From positions 1 through 35,811 of the forward strand of contig JAPPLI010000008.1 in NCBI GenBank assembly GCA_028819495.1: a DNA stretch of 35,811 nt. The letters run 5' to 3'. Source of the stretch: Gammaproteobacteria bacterium (GTDB lineage: Bacteria; Pseudomonadota; Gammaproteobacteria; Eutrophobiales; Eutrophobiaceae). Positions 1 through 8,221 of the stretch are shown one piece after another (within the stretch, counting starts at the first letter, position 1; the number at the start of each line of letters is the position of its first letter). The position numbers and the translations under genes were made by a program. The notes under the pieces were generated by a model. It searched no databases and was not told where the DNA came from. It saw only the letters and a program-made list of their open reading frames with translations.

Positions 1-91
1 AATGGCGAGTCCTTGCCAAGGGCTGCAACGCCGTATTGGCGCTGCTGTGTGGCTCTGAACATGGCAATATCAGGTTGAAAGAGTACTAGCG

Positions 92-793
92 TTACGTCGC
101 TATCCAGGGTTTCAGGATGAAGCTGAGCACCTCACCCATATTGGCCAGCAACTCAACGCCCATGCCTTTCTGGAAGCGGTCCGGATCCCGGCTGCCTATC
201 GCCAGCACGCCGCCCCAATCGCTTCCGCGCAACGGCACCAACACCACCGATGCGATATCGGCGCCGTTGGGGCCGAACAAAAATGCCTGTTGCTCCAGGG
301 CCGGCACTCCTACGACCGGCAACCGTTTCTCGATCAACGAGTCGAAAAAGCCCGCTTCCCCCGCCTGTTTCCCGACAAACTCAGCCAGCGCGGGGCCTGC
401 GCTTCCTGACGGTTCGGCAAACAGTCTTATGACCACCTGTTCCGCCCTGAAATTACGTTTCAGGTTTTCATAGAGCGTTTTGAATATCTCTTCGGGGTCG
501 TCCGCATCTATCAGGGTCAGCACGAGGTGGTGCATCCGGTGCGCCAGATCTTCATTGAGCTTGGCTATTTCAATCAATTCATGCAGGCGTTTGCGGGCCT
601 GTTCGTTCTGCTCGCGCAGCACCTTGACCTGTTTTTCCACCAGGGAAACGGCCGCTCCGGTGCCGTGAGGTATGGCCATATCGGCCAGGAGATCCTGCCG
701 TGTGAGAAAGAAATCCGGGTTGTTCCTGATGTAAATCTCAACCTCTTCGGCGCTGACCGGAGTGCCTTCCGGTAGTTTTTCTGTCATTTTCAT
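92..793 (-). CDS. DUF484 family protein
   Basis: The 233-aa protein opens with the N-terminal pattern of DUF484 (VEIYIRNNPDFF...LL near residues 18-37), followed by a probable coiled coil (about 50-80) and a GAF-like C-terminal half. The family is uncharacterised but typically sits between dapF and xerC in Gammaproteobacteria, which matches dapF lying immediately upstream on the same strand. The 150-bp gap from dapF is unusually rich in hairpins, so the two genes may not be simply co-transcribed. xerC would be expected beyond the left edge, where too little sequence remains to tell. The start at 793 is followed by a second Met at codon 3. The family call is secure; the molecular role is unknown. 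Confidence 0.88.
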   Translation of the reverse strand: MKMTEKLPEGTPVSAEEVEIYIRNNPDFFLTRQDLLADMAIPHGTGAAVSLVEKQVKVLREQNEQARKRLHELIEIAKLNEDLAHRMHHLVLTLIDADDPEEIFKTLYENLKRNFRAEQVVIRLFAEPSGSAGPALAEFVGKQAGEAGFFDSLIEKRLPVVGVPALEQQAFLFGPNGADIASVVLVPLRGSDWGGVLAIGSRDPDRFQKGMGVELLANMGEVLSFILKPWIAT

Positions 794-844
794 AAGGAAC
801 CGATGACTAGTCCAGAGGTTCCTACGGTACAGGGACGTGCCGCC

Positions 845-900
845 AAAATCAATGACAACATGTCATTGATTTTGTGAGCAAAACAAAAATCGCATTTTTG
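845..900. repeat. Two stacked perfect inverted repeats
   Basis: AAAATCAATGACA (845-857) and its exact reverse complement (861-873) flank a 3-nt loop. A second hairpin, CAAAAAT/ATTTTTG (884-890, 894-900), follows 10 nt later. Together with the hairpin at 910-940 they fill the dapF-DUF484 gap. They could act in transcript termination or mRNA processing, or be REP-like DNA. Confidence 0.7.
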
Positions 901-909
901 TATTGCGTA

Positions 910-940
910 CTCTGACAAGTCCTGGATGGACTTGTCAGAG
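910..940 (-). terminator. 13-bp perfect hairpin just after dapF
   Basis: CTCTGACAAGTCC (910-922) pairs perfectly with 928-940 across a 5-nt loop, 3 nt beyond the dapF stop. In the minus-strand direction it is not directly followed by a T-run. The next hairpin (884-900) supplies T-rich sequence, so intrinsic termination is plausible but not proven. Confidence 0.45.
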
Positions 941-943
941 CTT

Positions 944-1771
944 CTACAGACTTATGCTTCCCTCGTATACGGTTGTACCCGGTCCTGTCATCCAGACCGG
1001 TTCATCGTTACCGTCCCAGGATACCTTCAGACTGCCGCCCGGCAGTGATGCCTCGACATTGCTGTCAAGATTATACACCTTAATTCCCGCGATCACGGCT
1101 GCGCAGGCCCCGGTGCCGCAGGCCAGCGTCTCACCGGCGCCGCGTTCGTATACCCGCAACCTGATATGCGAGCTGTCCAGAACCTGCATGAACCCCACGT
1201 TCACACTGTTGGGAAACAAGTCAAGATGTTGAAGCTGTGGGCCGATTACGGTTACAGGCGCGCTGTCGACGTCATCGACTGCTATGACGGCATGGGGGTT
1301 GCCCAGGGACAGGGCTGCGAACTCAATGTCCGCCCCGTCCACTTCGACAGCGTAGAGTTGTCTTTGCCCGGCTGCGGCAAGTGGTATGCGCCGGGGTTCG
1401 AAATCGGGGCGGCCCATGTTTACCCTGACGAGACCACCCTCAAAACAAAGCCTTACCAGTCCAGCCCCGGTTTCGGCGAGCAGTTCATCCTTACTGATGA
1501 TGCCGTTATCGCGCAGGTACGCAGCGACGCAACGCATGCCGTTGCCGCATTGCTCGGCTTCACTGCCGTCCGAATTATAGATACTGCACAGAAAATCCGC
1601 CGCGCCGTTACGGGCGGGCCGGATCAAGAGCACTTGATCGCACCCGATGCCGAAGCGCCGGTGTGCAATCCTGCGCACCTGCTCACTACCCAGGTCAACC
1701 GCCTGCGCCAGGGCATTGATGACCACGAAATCATTGCCCAGTCCGTGCATTTTCGTAAAATTCAAGAGCAT
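944..1771 (-). CDS. dapF: Diaminopimelate epimerase
   Basis: DapF interconverts LL- and meso-diaminopimelate in the cytoplasm for lysine and peptidoglycan synthesis. The start at 1771 gives MLLNFTKMHGLGNDF, the canonical N-terminus, and a 275-aa protein, the usual length. The open frame runs 30 codons further upstream to 1861, but that extension would overlap the upstream mscS-like gene. Both catalytic cysteines are visible: EQCGNGMRC near residue 73 and ACGTGACA near residue 217. The gene begins 10 nt after the mscS-like gene and is probably co-transcribed with it. Confidence 0.97.
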   Translation of the reverse strand: MLLNFTKMHGLGNDFVVINALAQAVDLGSEQVRRIAHRRFGIGCDQVLLIRPARNGAADFLCSIYNSDGSEAEQCGNGMRCVAAYLRDNGIISKDELLAETGAGLVRLCFEGGLVRVNMGRPDFEPRRIPLAAAGQRQLYAVEVDGADIEFAALSLGNPHAVIAVDDVDSAPVTVIGPQLQHLDLFPNSVNVGFMQVLDSSHIRLRVYERGAGETLACGTGACAAVIAGIKVYNLDSNVEASLPGGSLKVSWDGNDEPVWMTGPGTTVYEGSISL

Positions 1772-1781
1772 GGGAAACGGC

Positions 1782-2888
1782 TCAGCGCTCCGGTCCCGGT
1801 CCCCCGGCCTGCCCGGGAGCGATATGTATCGTCGAGGTGGGAAAAGCGCTTTCTGCGCCATTTTTCTCGATAATTTCCAGGATCTTCAGCATCACGTCTT
1901 CCTTGATCTCGTGGAACCTGATCCATTCGGTCGTTTTTGTGAACGTGTAAACGAAAAAATCCAGCGATGATGGGGCGTACTCGACAAAATTGACGATCAT
2001 CGTCTGCCTGGTATCAATCTCGGGATGCTCGCGCAGCATCTGTTTCACGTCGCGGGTGATCGCGGCCATCTTGCCAGCATCTTCGTAGCGGATCCCGATG
2101 GTTTCGTAGATGCGGCGGTTGGTCATCCGCTGCGGGTTCTCAACGGCAATATTGGCAAATACGGAATTGGGAACGTACAGCGGCCGCTTGTCGAAGGTGC
2201 GTATGCGCGTCAGCCTCCAGCCGATGTTCTCCACCGTTCCCTCTATCTCCTTATCCGGTGAACGGATCCAGTCGCCCACCTCGAAAGGCCGGTCCATGTA
2301 GATCATCAGGCCGCCGAAAAAATTGGCCAGTAAATCCCTGGCGGCGAACCCGACCACGATGCCGCCAACGCCGCCGAAGGCCAGCACCCCGGCCACACTG
2401 AAACCCAGGGTCTGCAACAGGATGAGGAACGCAATGACGATAATCGTTATGCGCAACAACTTGGCAACGGCGTCGGCCGTGGTACGGTCAAACGGCTCGC
2501 CGGCCTCTGACCGCGCCTCGAGATAGTGCGCTTCGGCACGGTTAATGAACCTGTTCAAAAACCAGGCGAAGGAAGAAATGACCCCGACGTTGCGCAGCGG
2601 ATCGACGATCCTGAAAATGGCTGCTTCGTACTCCTGGCTGGCGATATCGGCCGCGAAGGTGATGCCCAGCAGCCAGATCAACACGGTCAACGGCCTGCCC
2701 ACGGCTTCGAACAAGGCAGTGTCCCAGGGAATCCTGGTCTTGCGCACCCGGACCAGCAATTTTGTTACAACCCGTTTCTGCAGCCAATCCAGGGATAACG
2801 CTACCAGGAGGATGATCAATACCTGCACTATCCACGCCTCGTGCATCAGGTAGTTCCAGGTACCGCTTATATATTGATTTAAATCCAC
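1782..2888 (-). CDS. MscS-family mechanosensitive ion channel
   Basis: The 368-aa inner-membrane protein has hydrophobic segments near residues 18-38, 68-85, 100-115 and 150-168. A glycine/alanine-rich pore helix follows (GVGGIVVGFAARDLLANFFG, about 172-191) and then the soluble MscS domain (DRPFEVGDWI, with VPNSVFA further on). It is larger than E. coli MscS (286 aa) because of extra N-terminal membrane segments. Family members gate under membrane tension during hypo-osmotic shock. It is tightly spaced with dapF, suggesting one transcript. The family call is strong; it is not assigned to a specific orthologue. Confidence 0.93.
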   Translation of the reverse strand: MDLNQYISGTWNYLMHEAWIVQVLIILLVALSLDWLQKRVVTKLLVRVRKTRIPWDTALFEAVGRPLTVLIWLLGITFAADIASQEYEAAIFRIVDPLRNVGVISSFAWFLNRFINRAEAHYLEARSEAGEPFDRTTADAVAKLLRITIIVIAFLILLQTLGFSVAGVLAFGGVGGIVVGFAARDLLANFFGGLMIYMDRPFEVGDWIRSPDKEIEGTVENIGWRLTRIRTFDKRPLYVPNSVFANIAVENPQRMTNRRIYETIGIRYEDAGKMAAITRDVKQMLREHPEIDTRQTMIVNFVEYAPSSLDFFVYTFTKTTEWIRFHEIKEDVMLKILEIIEKNGAESAFPTSTIHIAPGQAGGPGPER

Positions 2889-2910
2889 TTCTGCCTCGTT
2901 GTTTCAGTCA

Positions 2911-3834
2911 TCAAAACACCCGGGTTATTTCAAAACCGCGCCGTTCAAGCAAAGCCAGGATGCCTTCTTCACCGGGCAGGTGCAACGCGCCCACTGCGAC
3001 AAACGCATTGCCCGCCTCCAGCGCCGCCTGCATTCTTTCGACCATCAGGCGGTTTCTGGTGGTGAGCAGCCTGTCCGTCAGCGTTTCGTACAATGTATTG
3101 TCATCGAACGAGTAACGCTGCCCGTAGGAAGACAATCCCGCGAGGTCCCCGTCTGTGTACAGCGAGATCATTTTCGCAAAATCATCCTCCAGTATCCCGC
3201 GGTGGCAGACCGCGTCCGTCAACAATCGTACCTGATCGTCAAGCGAAAAACTATTGAACAGGCTGCCCTGTTCCACCACTGTTTCGAGGCCCATCGTATC
3301 GAGCCCCGCATCCAGGGCCAGGTGCAGCAGGCGCTGGTCCAGGATAACGCCCATGTCGGCGGGATAACTCATGGTCAGGTAGGCAGCCCAGGGCTTCATG
3401 GGAGCCAGGTCCATCTCCGTCACGTGATAGGCGCCCAGTATCGCCAGCGTCTCGGCATACAGGCCGGCAGAAATGACGTCCTGCAGACGCGTGCCGTCCG
3501 TGAAGAACATCATGTTGCGCAGTGATTCGATACCGTCCGGGTCAAATATCGCTTCCATGACAAAAATTTCGCTGCCGGCCAGGACGTCCCTGACCTCCTC
3601 AAGCTGCGCGCTGATGTGGCGCTCGGCAACGTGGATGGTGCCGAATACATAGCTTGGCGGCAGACCTTCCCCGGAAACCTTCCATAACAGGCCCTGCCCG
3701 TACTCATCCGGGCCGGAATAGGGAACTTCACTGATCTGCAGCGGACGGCAGGCAATTTCTTCTGCCGGGGCCGCTCCGATCCAGAACAGCAGCAGGACGA
3801 ATGCAAACCTGTTAACCAGCGATTCCGTCATCAT
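2911..3834 (-). CDS. TraB/GumN family protein, probably exported
   Basis: The start chosen is MMTESL at 3834, which gives a clean signal peptide (VNRFAFVLLLFWIGAAPAEE); the longer reading to 3882 lacks this. TraB/GumN hallmarks are present: FGTIHV near residue 65 and VGALHLPGEEG near the C-terminus, histidine/glutamate motifs typical of this putative metal-dependent, Tiki-like hydrolase fold. The start overlaps the nagZ stop by 23 nt, indicating translational coupling. The substrate is unknown. Confidence 0.85.
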   Translation of the reverse strand: MMTESLVNRFAFVLLLFWIGAAPAEEIACRPLQISEVPYSGPDEYGQGLLWKVSGEGLPPSYVFGTIHVAERHISAQLEEVRDVLAGSEIFVMEAIFDPDGIESLRNMMFFTDGTRLQDVISAGLYAETLAILGAYHVTEMDLAPMKPWAAYLTMSYPADMGVILDQRLLHLALDAGLDTMGLETVVEQGSLFNSFSLDDQVRLLTDAVCHRGILEDDFAKMISLYTDGDLAGLSSYGQRYSFDDNTLYETLTDRLLTTRNRLMVERMQAALEAGNAFVAVGALHLPGEEGILALLERRGFEITRVF

Positions 3835-4876
3835 CAAGTTCCAGTTCCGGCGCCACGTCCAGCCCGGAAATCTCCCCGGCAATCCGTAAGCGCCTCTCGC
3901 TGTTGCATAAATCGGTAAAGGACAATCCGGGATCGGCGCCGTGCATCCGCATCAGCCTGAGCTGGGATGCAGGGTCCGGACTGATCTTCAACTCATCCAG
4001 GAGTTCACGGGCAGCCGCCTGGTTATTGCATACCAGGACCATGTCGCAACCGGCTTCCAGCGCGCTGTATGCCCGTTCCGGATAACTCCCGGCAAATTCC
4101 GCGCCCGCCATGCTGATATCGTCGCTGAAGATGACCCCCTGGAAATTCAGTCTTCCCCGCAATATCTGCCTCAACCAGACCCTGGAGAAGCCGGCGGGTT
4201 TGTCATCCACCCGGGAATAAATGACATGGGCAGGCATGACGGCGGCCAGACCCGCATCGATCAGGCGTTCAAACGGCACCAGGTCCGCCATTAATATGGC
4301 GCCGTAATCCCGCTCGTCCACCGGTATCTCGTGATGGGAATCGCCTTTCACGTTGCCGTGTCCCGGAAAGTGTTTGCCCACCGCCGTCATGCCGGCGCTG
4401 CGCATGCCCTTCATGAGGTGTTGCCCCAGGCGCGCCACCGCATCCGGGGAATGATGGTAGGTGCGGTCTCCCAGGAAGGAACTGACGCCGGTATCCAGAT
4501 CCAGCACCGGGGTAAAACTGATATCGACACCGGCGGCGAGGAGTTCGACGGCCAGCAGCCAGCCGGTCTCTTCCACCAGAGCCAGGGCCCTGCCTGCATC
4601 CTGCGCATAAAGATCGCCGAAGCAGCGGCCGGGGGGCAGGCGGGTAAAGCCCTGGTGGAAACGCTGCACCCGTCCTCCCTCGTGATCCACGGCGATTAGC
4701 AGCGGGGGACTGCGCAGTTCATGAATTCGGGAGGTGAGAGAGATCAACGTCTCCGGGTCCCGGTAGTTGCGCGCAAACAGGATGACCCCGCCGACCAGCG
4801 GGTGCAGCAGCATCTCCCGCTCGTCCGCCTGCAACTCGACGCCGCGCAGGTCCAGCATTATCGGTCCCAGGGACAT
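3812..4876 (-). CDS. nagZ: Beta-N-acetylhexosaminidase NagZ (GH3)
   Basis: This cytoplasmic glycoside hydrolase family 3 enzyme removes GlcNAc from anhydro-muropeptides during cell-wall recycling. The N-terminus (GPIMLDLRGVEL), the HPLVGGVILFARNY segment, the DHEGGRVQRF substrate-binding motif and the KHFPGHG-xx-KGDSHHEIP catalytic loop are all present, as is the nucleophile region FSDDISM. At 354 aa it is close to the usual 340-350. The start at 4876 matches family N-termini. A TraB/GumN gene overlaps its 3' end. Confidence 0.96.
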   Translation of the reverse strand: MSLGPIMLDLRGVELQADEREMLLHPLVGGVILFARNYRDPETLISLTSRIHELRSPPLLIAVDHEGGRVQRFHQGFTRLPPGRCFGDLYAQDAGRALALVEETGWLLAVELLAAGVDISFTPVLDLDTGVSSFLGDRTYHHSPDAVARLGQHLMKGMRSAGMTAVGKHFPGHGNVKGDSHHEIPVDERDYGAILMADLVPFERLIDAGLAAVMPAHVIYSRVDDKPAGFSRVWLRQILRGRLNFQGVIFSDDISMAGAEFAGSYPERAYSALEAGCDMVLVCNNQAAARELLDELKISPDPASQLRLMRMHGADPGLSFTDLCNSERRLRIAGEISGLDVAPELELDDDGIAG

Positions 4877-4946
4877 ATTACTTTTTCTGTTGTAGTACTG
4901 TTTACCTGTGACAATTCAACATATCAACAGGTTTTCTATTGACACT

Positions 4947-4998
4947 TTCACCAATTATATAGTACCATTTTCACCATTTCAATAATATCAATTCCACC
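4947..4998 (+). promoter_or_regulatory. Repeated TTCACCA motif upstream of the AAA gene
   Basis: TTCACCA occurs near 4947 and again 22 bp later, about two helical turns, with a related TTCCACCA near 4991. This AT-rich stretch also contains TTGACA (4939) and TATAGT (4958), but the 13-nt spacing between them is poor for sigma-70. The spacing suggests an operator for the gene at 5018. This is pattern reading only. Confidence 0.25.
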
Positions 4999-5017
4999 AA
5001 GAAGGAGCAGTCCCTGA

Positions 5018-6310
5018 ATGCTGAATGATAATTCTATTCTTCCTCGCCACATGAGCGCCGAGTTACAAGGAGCGCTCACTTATTCCCGTGTGGTGAACAT
5101 TATCGGCCCCAGACAAGCAGGAAAGACAACGCTCGTCAGGGATATTCTGAACATGGGTAAGTTTATCACGCTGGATGATCAGAATACTCTGCATGCCATA
5201 GAGGACGACCCGTCAGGGCAACTCGGAAGCCTTCTGAATGATCTTACCGATGCGCCTCTCATCATTGATGAAGCGCAACGTTCAAAGAAGCTCGCGCTGG
5301 CAATTAAGATGATCGTCGATGTCAACAGGCGTAAGGGTCAGTTTATTCTGACCGGGTCATCCAACTTGTTTACGTCAGCAAACATAATGGACTCGCTTGC
5401 CGGGCGAGTGATGACCCTCAAGCTCTGGCCCTTGACTATTGCTGAAACGAAATCACAGCCACCGTGCAGCCTGCTGCGCTGGGCTGTTTCAAACTCCCCC
5501 GATTTAAGGAGTTTACCTCCGGCAGAACCATTGACGCGCGCCGACTATATCGATCTCGTGCTGCGCGGTGGATACCCCGAAATCAGGGGTTATCCGCTGG
5601 TTCCCAGGCAAGCTGCATATCGAAATTACGTGGACGCCGTGGTTGACAGAGACATCGCAGATATCCTGCGCGTGCGCAAAACCGACGCATTGCGCCGCAT
5701 GATCGATCAACTAGCTGTTCGCACCGGTTCGGAACTCAATATTGCAGAGTTATCCGAAATAATTGGCGTACAGAGGAAGACCACGGAACAGTATCTTGAT
5801 GTTCTCCTGAAACTCTCAATTGTCACCAGACTTGGAGCCTGGACATCCGGTGAAAGCCGGCGCGAAATCAAAAACTCGAAAAATCACTTCGTGGATACGG
5901 GCATCGCCGTCGCTCTACGCAACCTGAGACCGGCTTCTTTCAATGCCGATGCGAATCCGGCCGCGCTCGGCGGTCTGGTGGAGAGCTTTGTTCTGGCGGA
6001 GTTAATACGCTCAGCGCCCTTCCAGGAAAACAGTTTCCGTTTCTATCACTGGCGTGACCAGAGAGGGCATGAAATTGACATACTCGCTGAAAGTGCCAAC
6101 CACCTTGTAGCAATCGAAGTAAAAGCGTCCTCATCGGTGAGCGCGGAGGACTTCAGACACTTGAACTGGTTCAGCAACACCGGGCCAGGCAAACGTCGGA
6201 ATGTTACCTCCATTGTATTTTACCTGGGTGACCAGAAACTGACGTTCGGTGAGAGGAGATATGCCCTTCCGGTAAGTTGTTTTTGGGGGGACACGACAAC
6301 GCCTGCTTAA
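5018..6310 (+). CDS. AAA (AAA_14) ATPase with DUF4143 C-terminal domain
   Basis: The 430-aa protein has Walker A GPRQAGKTT (30-38), Walker B-like APLIIDEAQ (near 84-92), and a C-terminal DUF4143 domain with a PD-(D/E)XK-like signature (EID at 352-354, IEVK at 366-369). A helix-turn-helix-like segment (IAELSEIIGVQRKTTEQYLDVL) lies mid-protein. AAGGAG lies about 11 nt upstream of the start. DUF4143 ATPases are common in accessory DNA; their function is poorly defined and some resemble toxin or defence ATPases. This copy stands alone, unlike the relative at 8222. Confidence 0.88.
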   Translation: MLNDNSILPRHMSAELQGALTYSRVVNIIGPRQAGKTTLVRDILNMGKFITLDDQNTLHAIEDDPSGQLGSLLNDLTDAPLIIDEAQRSKKLALAIKMIVDVNRRKGQFILTGSSNLFTSANIMDSLAGRVMTLKLWPLTIAETKSQPPCSLLRWAVSNSPDLRSLPPAEPLTRADYIDLVLRGGYPEIRGYPLVPRQAAYRNYVDAVVDRDIADILRVRKTDALRRMIDQLAVRTGSELNIAELSEIIGVQRKTTEQYLDVLLKLSIVTRLGAWTSGESRREIKNSKNHFVDTGIAVALRNLRPASFNADANPAALGGLVESFVLAELIRSAPFQENSFRFYHWRDQRGHEIDILAESANHLVAIEVKASSSVSAEDFRHLNWFSNTGPGKRRNVTSIVFYLGDQKLTFGERRYALPVSCFWGDTTTPA

Positions 6311-6320
6311 GTGCGGTCAG

Positions 6321-7181
6321 TCAGAGCGAAAATTGGGAAGCATACGGCAATAAAATTGTCTTGACTCTAGAGTCGTGAAAATAATCACGCGCCTGCATTT
6401 CCTCAAGCAGGTTGTTGCTTTCAAATGTGACGCCGGGATACCAGGTATGGTAAACGATCTGCGGGCCGAGTTCCGCCTCAAGGTAGTCTTTGACAAATTC
6501 GTACAGGCGCAGGTCAAAAGAAACCGCGCCGGCGTTCTGCCCTTTCGCTATGCCGGCAATTTTTTCAGCCAGGTTTTTTCGCGACCCGGCATTTTCTTCC
6601 ATAACAGCCAGGGTTTCCTCAGTGGGCAGGTAATAAGACAGGTGGAAGCCGCTGTCAGACAATAGCGCAGGCGCTGATGATTCGTTTGCGGTCTCGACAA
6701 TGACCCTGCTTTTCAGTCCGAATTTCTTGTCGAGTTCCAGCAACCGCTTGTTTATCCTTGGCACCGCGGCGTCAGTAACATCCTTGACATCCAGCCAGAT
6801 TTTTTCAAAGTCCTGCGGGATCTTTTCCAGAAAACTCTCCAGGGTCATCCCGGTCATCGCTCCTTCATGGTGCCCGACTTCAAAAAAGCCGCCGTCCGGG
6901 CGGAAAAAAACATCTGTCTCAAAGGAGCGGATGCCACGGTCGGTAATCTCCTGCATCTTCCCCAGGGTATTGACCCGGTGAGGATACAGACGGCTGCCAA
7001 GATTATTTTTCCTGATCAAATCGGCATTGATTTGCTGCCACATTTTCCCGTTGTACCGGTTCGCCCCGGTTTCCGGAGCGGGGGTATCCGCGGCCGGTTG
7101 ATGGACGAAGGCCGCCAGTGCAACTATACACAGGAAGTAAAGGAAAATATTCCCCGGGTTCAATTTATCAGAATGCGACAT
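6321..7181 (-). CDS. PLC/GDPD-like phosphodiesterase, signal-anchored
   Basis: The 286-aa protein has an N-terminal hydrophobic anchor or signal (about 12-31, IFLYFLCIVALAAF). The rest looks like a TIM-barrel phosphodiesterase of the glycerophosphodiester/PI-PLC superfamily: HRVNTLGKM near 68, FETDVFF near 89, VGHHEG near 102 and WLDVKD near 128. These supply histidines and acidic residues in the family order. It probably acts in the periplasm or at the membrane on a phospho- or glycolipid. The superfamily is likely but the substrate is unknown. It is convergent with the ATPase gene at 5018-6310. Confidence 0.65.
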   Translation of the reverse strand: MSHSDKLNPGNIFLYFLCIVALAAFVHQPAADTPAPETGANRYNGKMWQQINADLIRKNNLGSRLYPHRVNTLGKMQEITDRGIRSFETDVFFRPDGGFFEVGHHEGAMTGMTLESFLEKIPQDFEKIWLDVKDVTDAAVPRINKRLLELDKKFGLKSRVIVETANESSAPALLSDSGFHLSYYLPTEETLAVMEENAGSRKNLAEKIAGIAKGQNAGAVSFDLRLYEFVKDYLEAELGPQIVYHTWYPGVTFESNNLLEEMQARDYFHDSRVKTILLPYASQFSL

Positions 7182-7290
7182 TGCACTCAGGTAGCAACAA
7201 TGGAGCGAACGCCTTTTTCTCCGTTATGCGATCCAGGGTGGCCCAGATCTTTTCAGGGGTGGTGGGATTTCGATGCAGTTCGTTTTCCAT
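7168..7290 (-). pseudogene. Short remnant of a coiled-coil-type hypothetical gene
   Basis: An AGGAGA site 8 nt upstream of ATG at 7290 opens a 40-aa frame starting MENELHRNPTTPEKIWATLDR. This resembles, from memory, the N-terminus of DUF3782-type nuclease-like hypotheticals (TPExIWAxL). The frame ends after 40 residues and overlaps the phosphodiesterase start by 14 nt. It may now act as a leader ORF for that gene. Confidence 0.3.
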
Positions 7291-7484
7291 GAGGACATTC
7301 TCCTTTTTTGTTTTGGTGGGGAACAGGGTAGTGTGCCTGCCAGCCGGTGTCAATAACATGCTTGTGTATCGGATTCTGGACAATTCCGTTGACAGACAGT
7401 TTATCTAGCACCTACACTGCCTGCGGTATAAGGACTCATTTGTACATGCAAAATGTTGGTCTCTCATAGCGAGTAAACGAGACA

Positions 7485-7691
7485 ATGGATAACGTACCAA
7501 AAACTCCTGATCGTAAACAAGACGCTTCCGTTCCATGTGGGGAAAGCGCATTGGCCCACAAATCGCCTGAAACCTCGCCAGTGGTGAAGAAAGTACAGGC
7601 GCATGCTTTTTTTGGTATGAATAAAGACAAAACCTTATCGCCTCAGGATGAATTAAGTAAGCTTAGGGATTTGAGAAAAGTCTTCCCCTGA
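7485..7691 (+). CDS. Small hypothetical protein, possible antitoxin remnant
   Basis: The 68-aa protein has a hydrophilic N-terminus. Its end (FFGMNKDKTL...LSKLRDLRKVFP) resembles the C-terminal toxin-binding tail of VapB-like antitoxins (xFGMWKD...WVRELRKPRF). No DNA-binding domain or partner toxin gene is visible. The upstream ribosome-binding site is weak. A hairpin lies just after the stop. Confidence 0.35.
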   Translation: MDNVPKTPDRKQDASVPCGESALAHKSPETSPVVKKVQAHAFFGMNKDKTLSPQDELSKLRDLRKVFP

Positions 7692-7723
7692 AAAAGCGAA
7701 AGGCTCCGGGTAATCCCGGAGCC
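7691..7723 (-). terminator. Strong hairpin with T-run on the minus side
   Basis: GGCTCCGGG (7702-7710) and CCCGGAGCC (7715-7723) flank a TAAT loop. Read on the minus strand it is followed by TTTCGCTTTTT, a plausible intrinsic terminator. On the plus strand there is no T-run, though the stem may still stabilise the preceding transcript. A similar GAAAAGCGAAA-hairpin arrangement recurs near 29330. Confidence 0.5.
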
Positions 7724-7836
7724 AGCCGCCGACCGGGAACAACCCCCAGTCCAGTACCGACTAATATAGCCCAAGGATCGGTTGCTATCAATGCTTGTGT
7801 GTATCTGGATAATCATGAATATAGGTGAGGCAGACT

Positions 7837-8139
7837 ATGAATATCACAAAACGGCAACCCGTCAGTGTCGGTGAGATGATTACCGAGGAATTCCTCGTAC
7901 CTATGGGACTGACCAAGGGACGACTGGCGGAAGCTATGGGTGTGAGTCGAAAAACAGTCAACGACCTGTGTACCAATCGCCGCGCCATTACGGCCGATAC
8001 CGCGTTGATGCTTGCCACGGTTTTCGGCAACTCTGCTGAATACTGGTTGAACCTGCAGCAACGCAATGAACTGTGGAAAGCGCTGAATACGCCAAAGCGG
8101 CGAACCCGAATAGAGAAAGCCAAACCCATCGCCGCTTAA
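7837..8139 (+). CDS. higA: HigA-family antitoxin / addiction-module HTH protein
   Basis: The 100-aa protein starts MNITKRQPVSVGEMITEEFL and contains an Xre-type helix-turn-helix (LTKGRLAEAMGVSRKTVNDL), then the family tail TADTALMLATVFGNSAEYWLNLQ. HigA binds and neutralises HigB, an mRNA interferase, and represses its own operon. ATG 7837 is preferred over GTG 7825 because GGTGAGG lies 7 nt upstream. No higB is found: the 145 bp upstream of the start contains only short frames, so this is an orphan antitoxin or regulator. It lies just upstream of the palindromic promoter at 8183. Confidence 0.88.
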   Translation: MNITKRQPVSVGEMITEEFLVPMGLTKGRLAEAMGVSRKTVNDLCTNRRAITADTALMLATVFGNSAEYWLNLQQRNELWKALNTPKRRTRIEKAKPIAA

Positions 8140-8182
8140 ATGTTTTGATGTAATAGTCATCTTGAGTACATTCTTAATTTCT

Positions 8183-8212
8183 CTATTGAGTAAAATTACT
8201 CAATAGTATAAT
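8183..8212 (+). promoter_or_regulatory. Palindromic operator on a near-leaderless promoter
   Basis: CTATTGAGTAA (8183-8193) is exactly mirrored by TTACTCAATAG (8196-8206) across two bases. A consensus -10, TATAAT, follows directly (8207-8212), and TTGAGT inside the left arm (8186-8191) could serve as -35 with a 15-nt spacer. Transcription from this -10 would begin only about 2-4 nt before ATG 8222, which has no usable Shine-Dalgarno, so the mRNA is probably leaderless. A dimeric repressor here would block the promoter. Confidence 0.7.
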
Positions 8213-8221
8213 ATTCACGGA

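Noticed and set aside
1166..1873. Long plus-strand ORF opposite dapF
   Set aside because: Antisense shadow of dapF, whose catalytic motifs are unmistakable; the plus-strand translation shows no family pattern.
2899..3525. 208-aa plus-strand ORF
   Set aside because: Opposite strand of the TraB/GumN gene; Gln/His/Arg-rich composition typical of antisense frames.
7724..7836. Search for a higB toxin end upstream of higA
   Set aside because: All three frames were read; one ends AINACVYLDNHEYR before a stop, but it lacks a convincing HigB tail and is too short.
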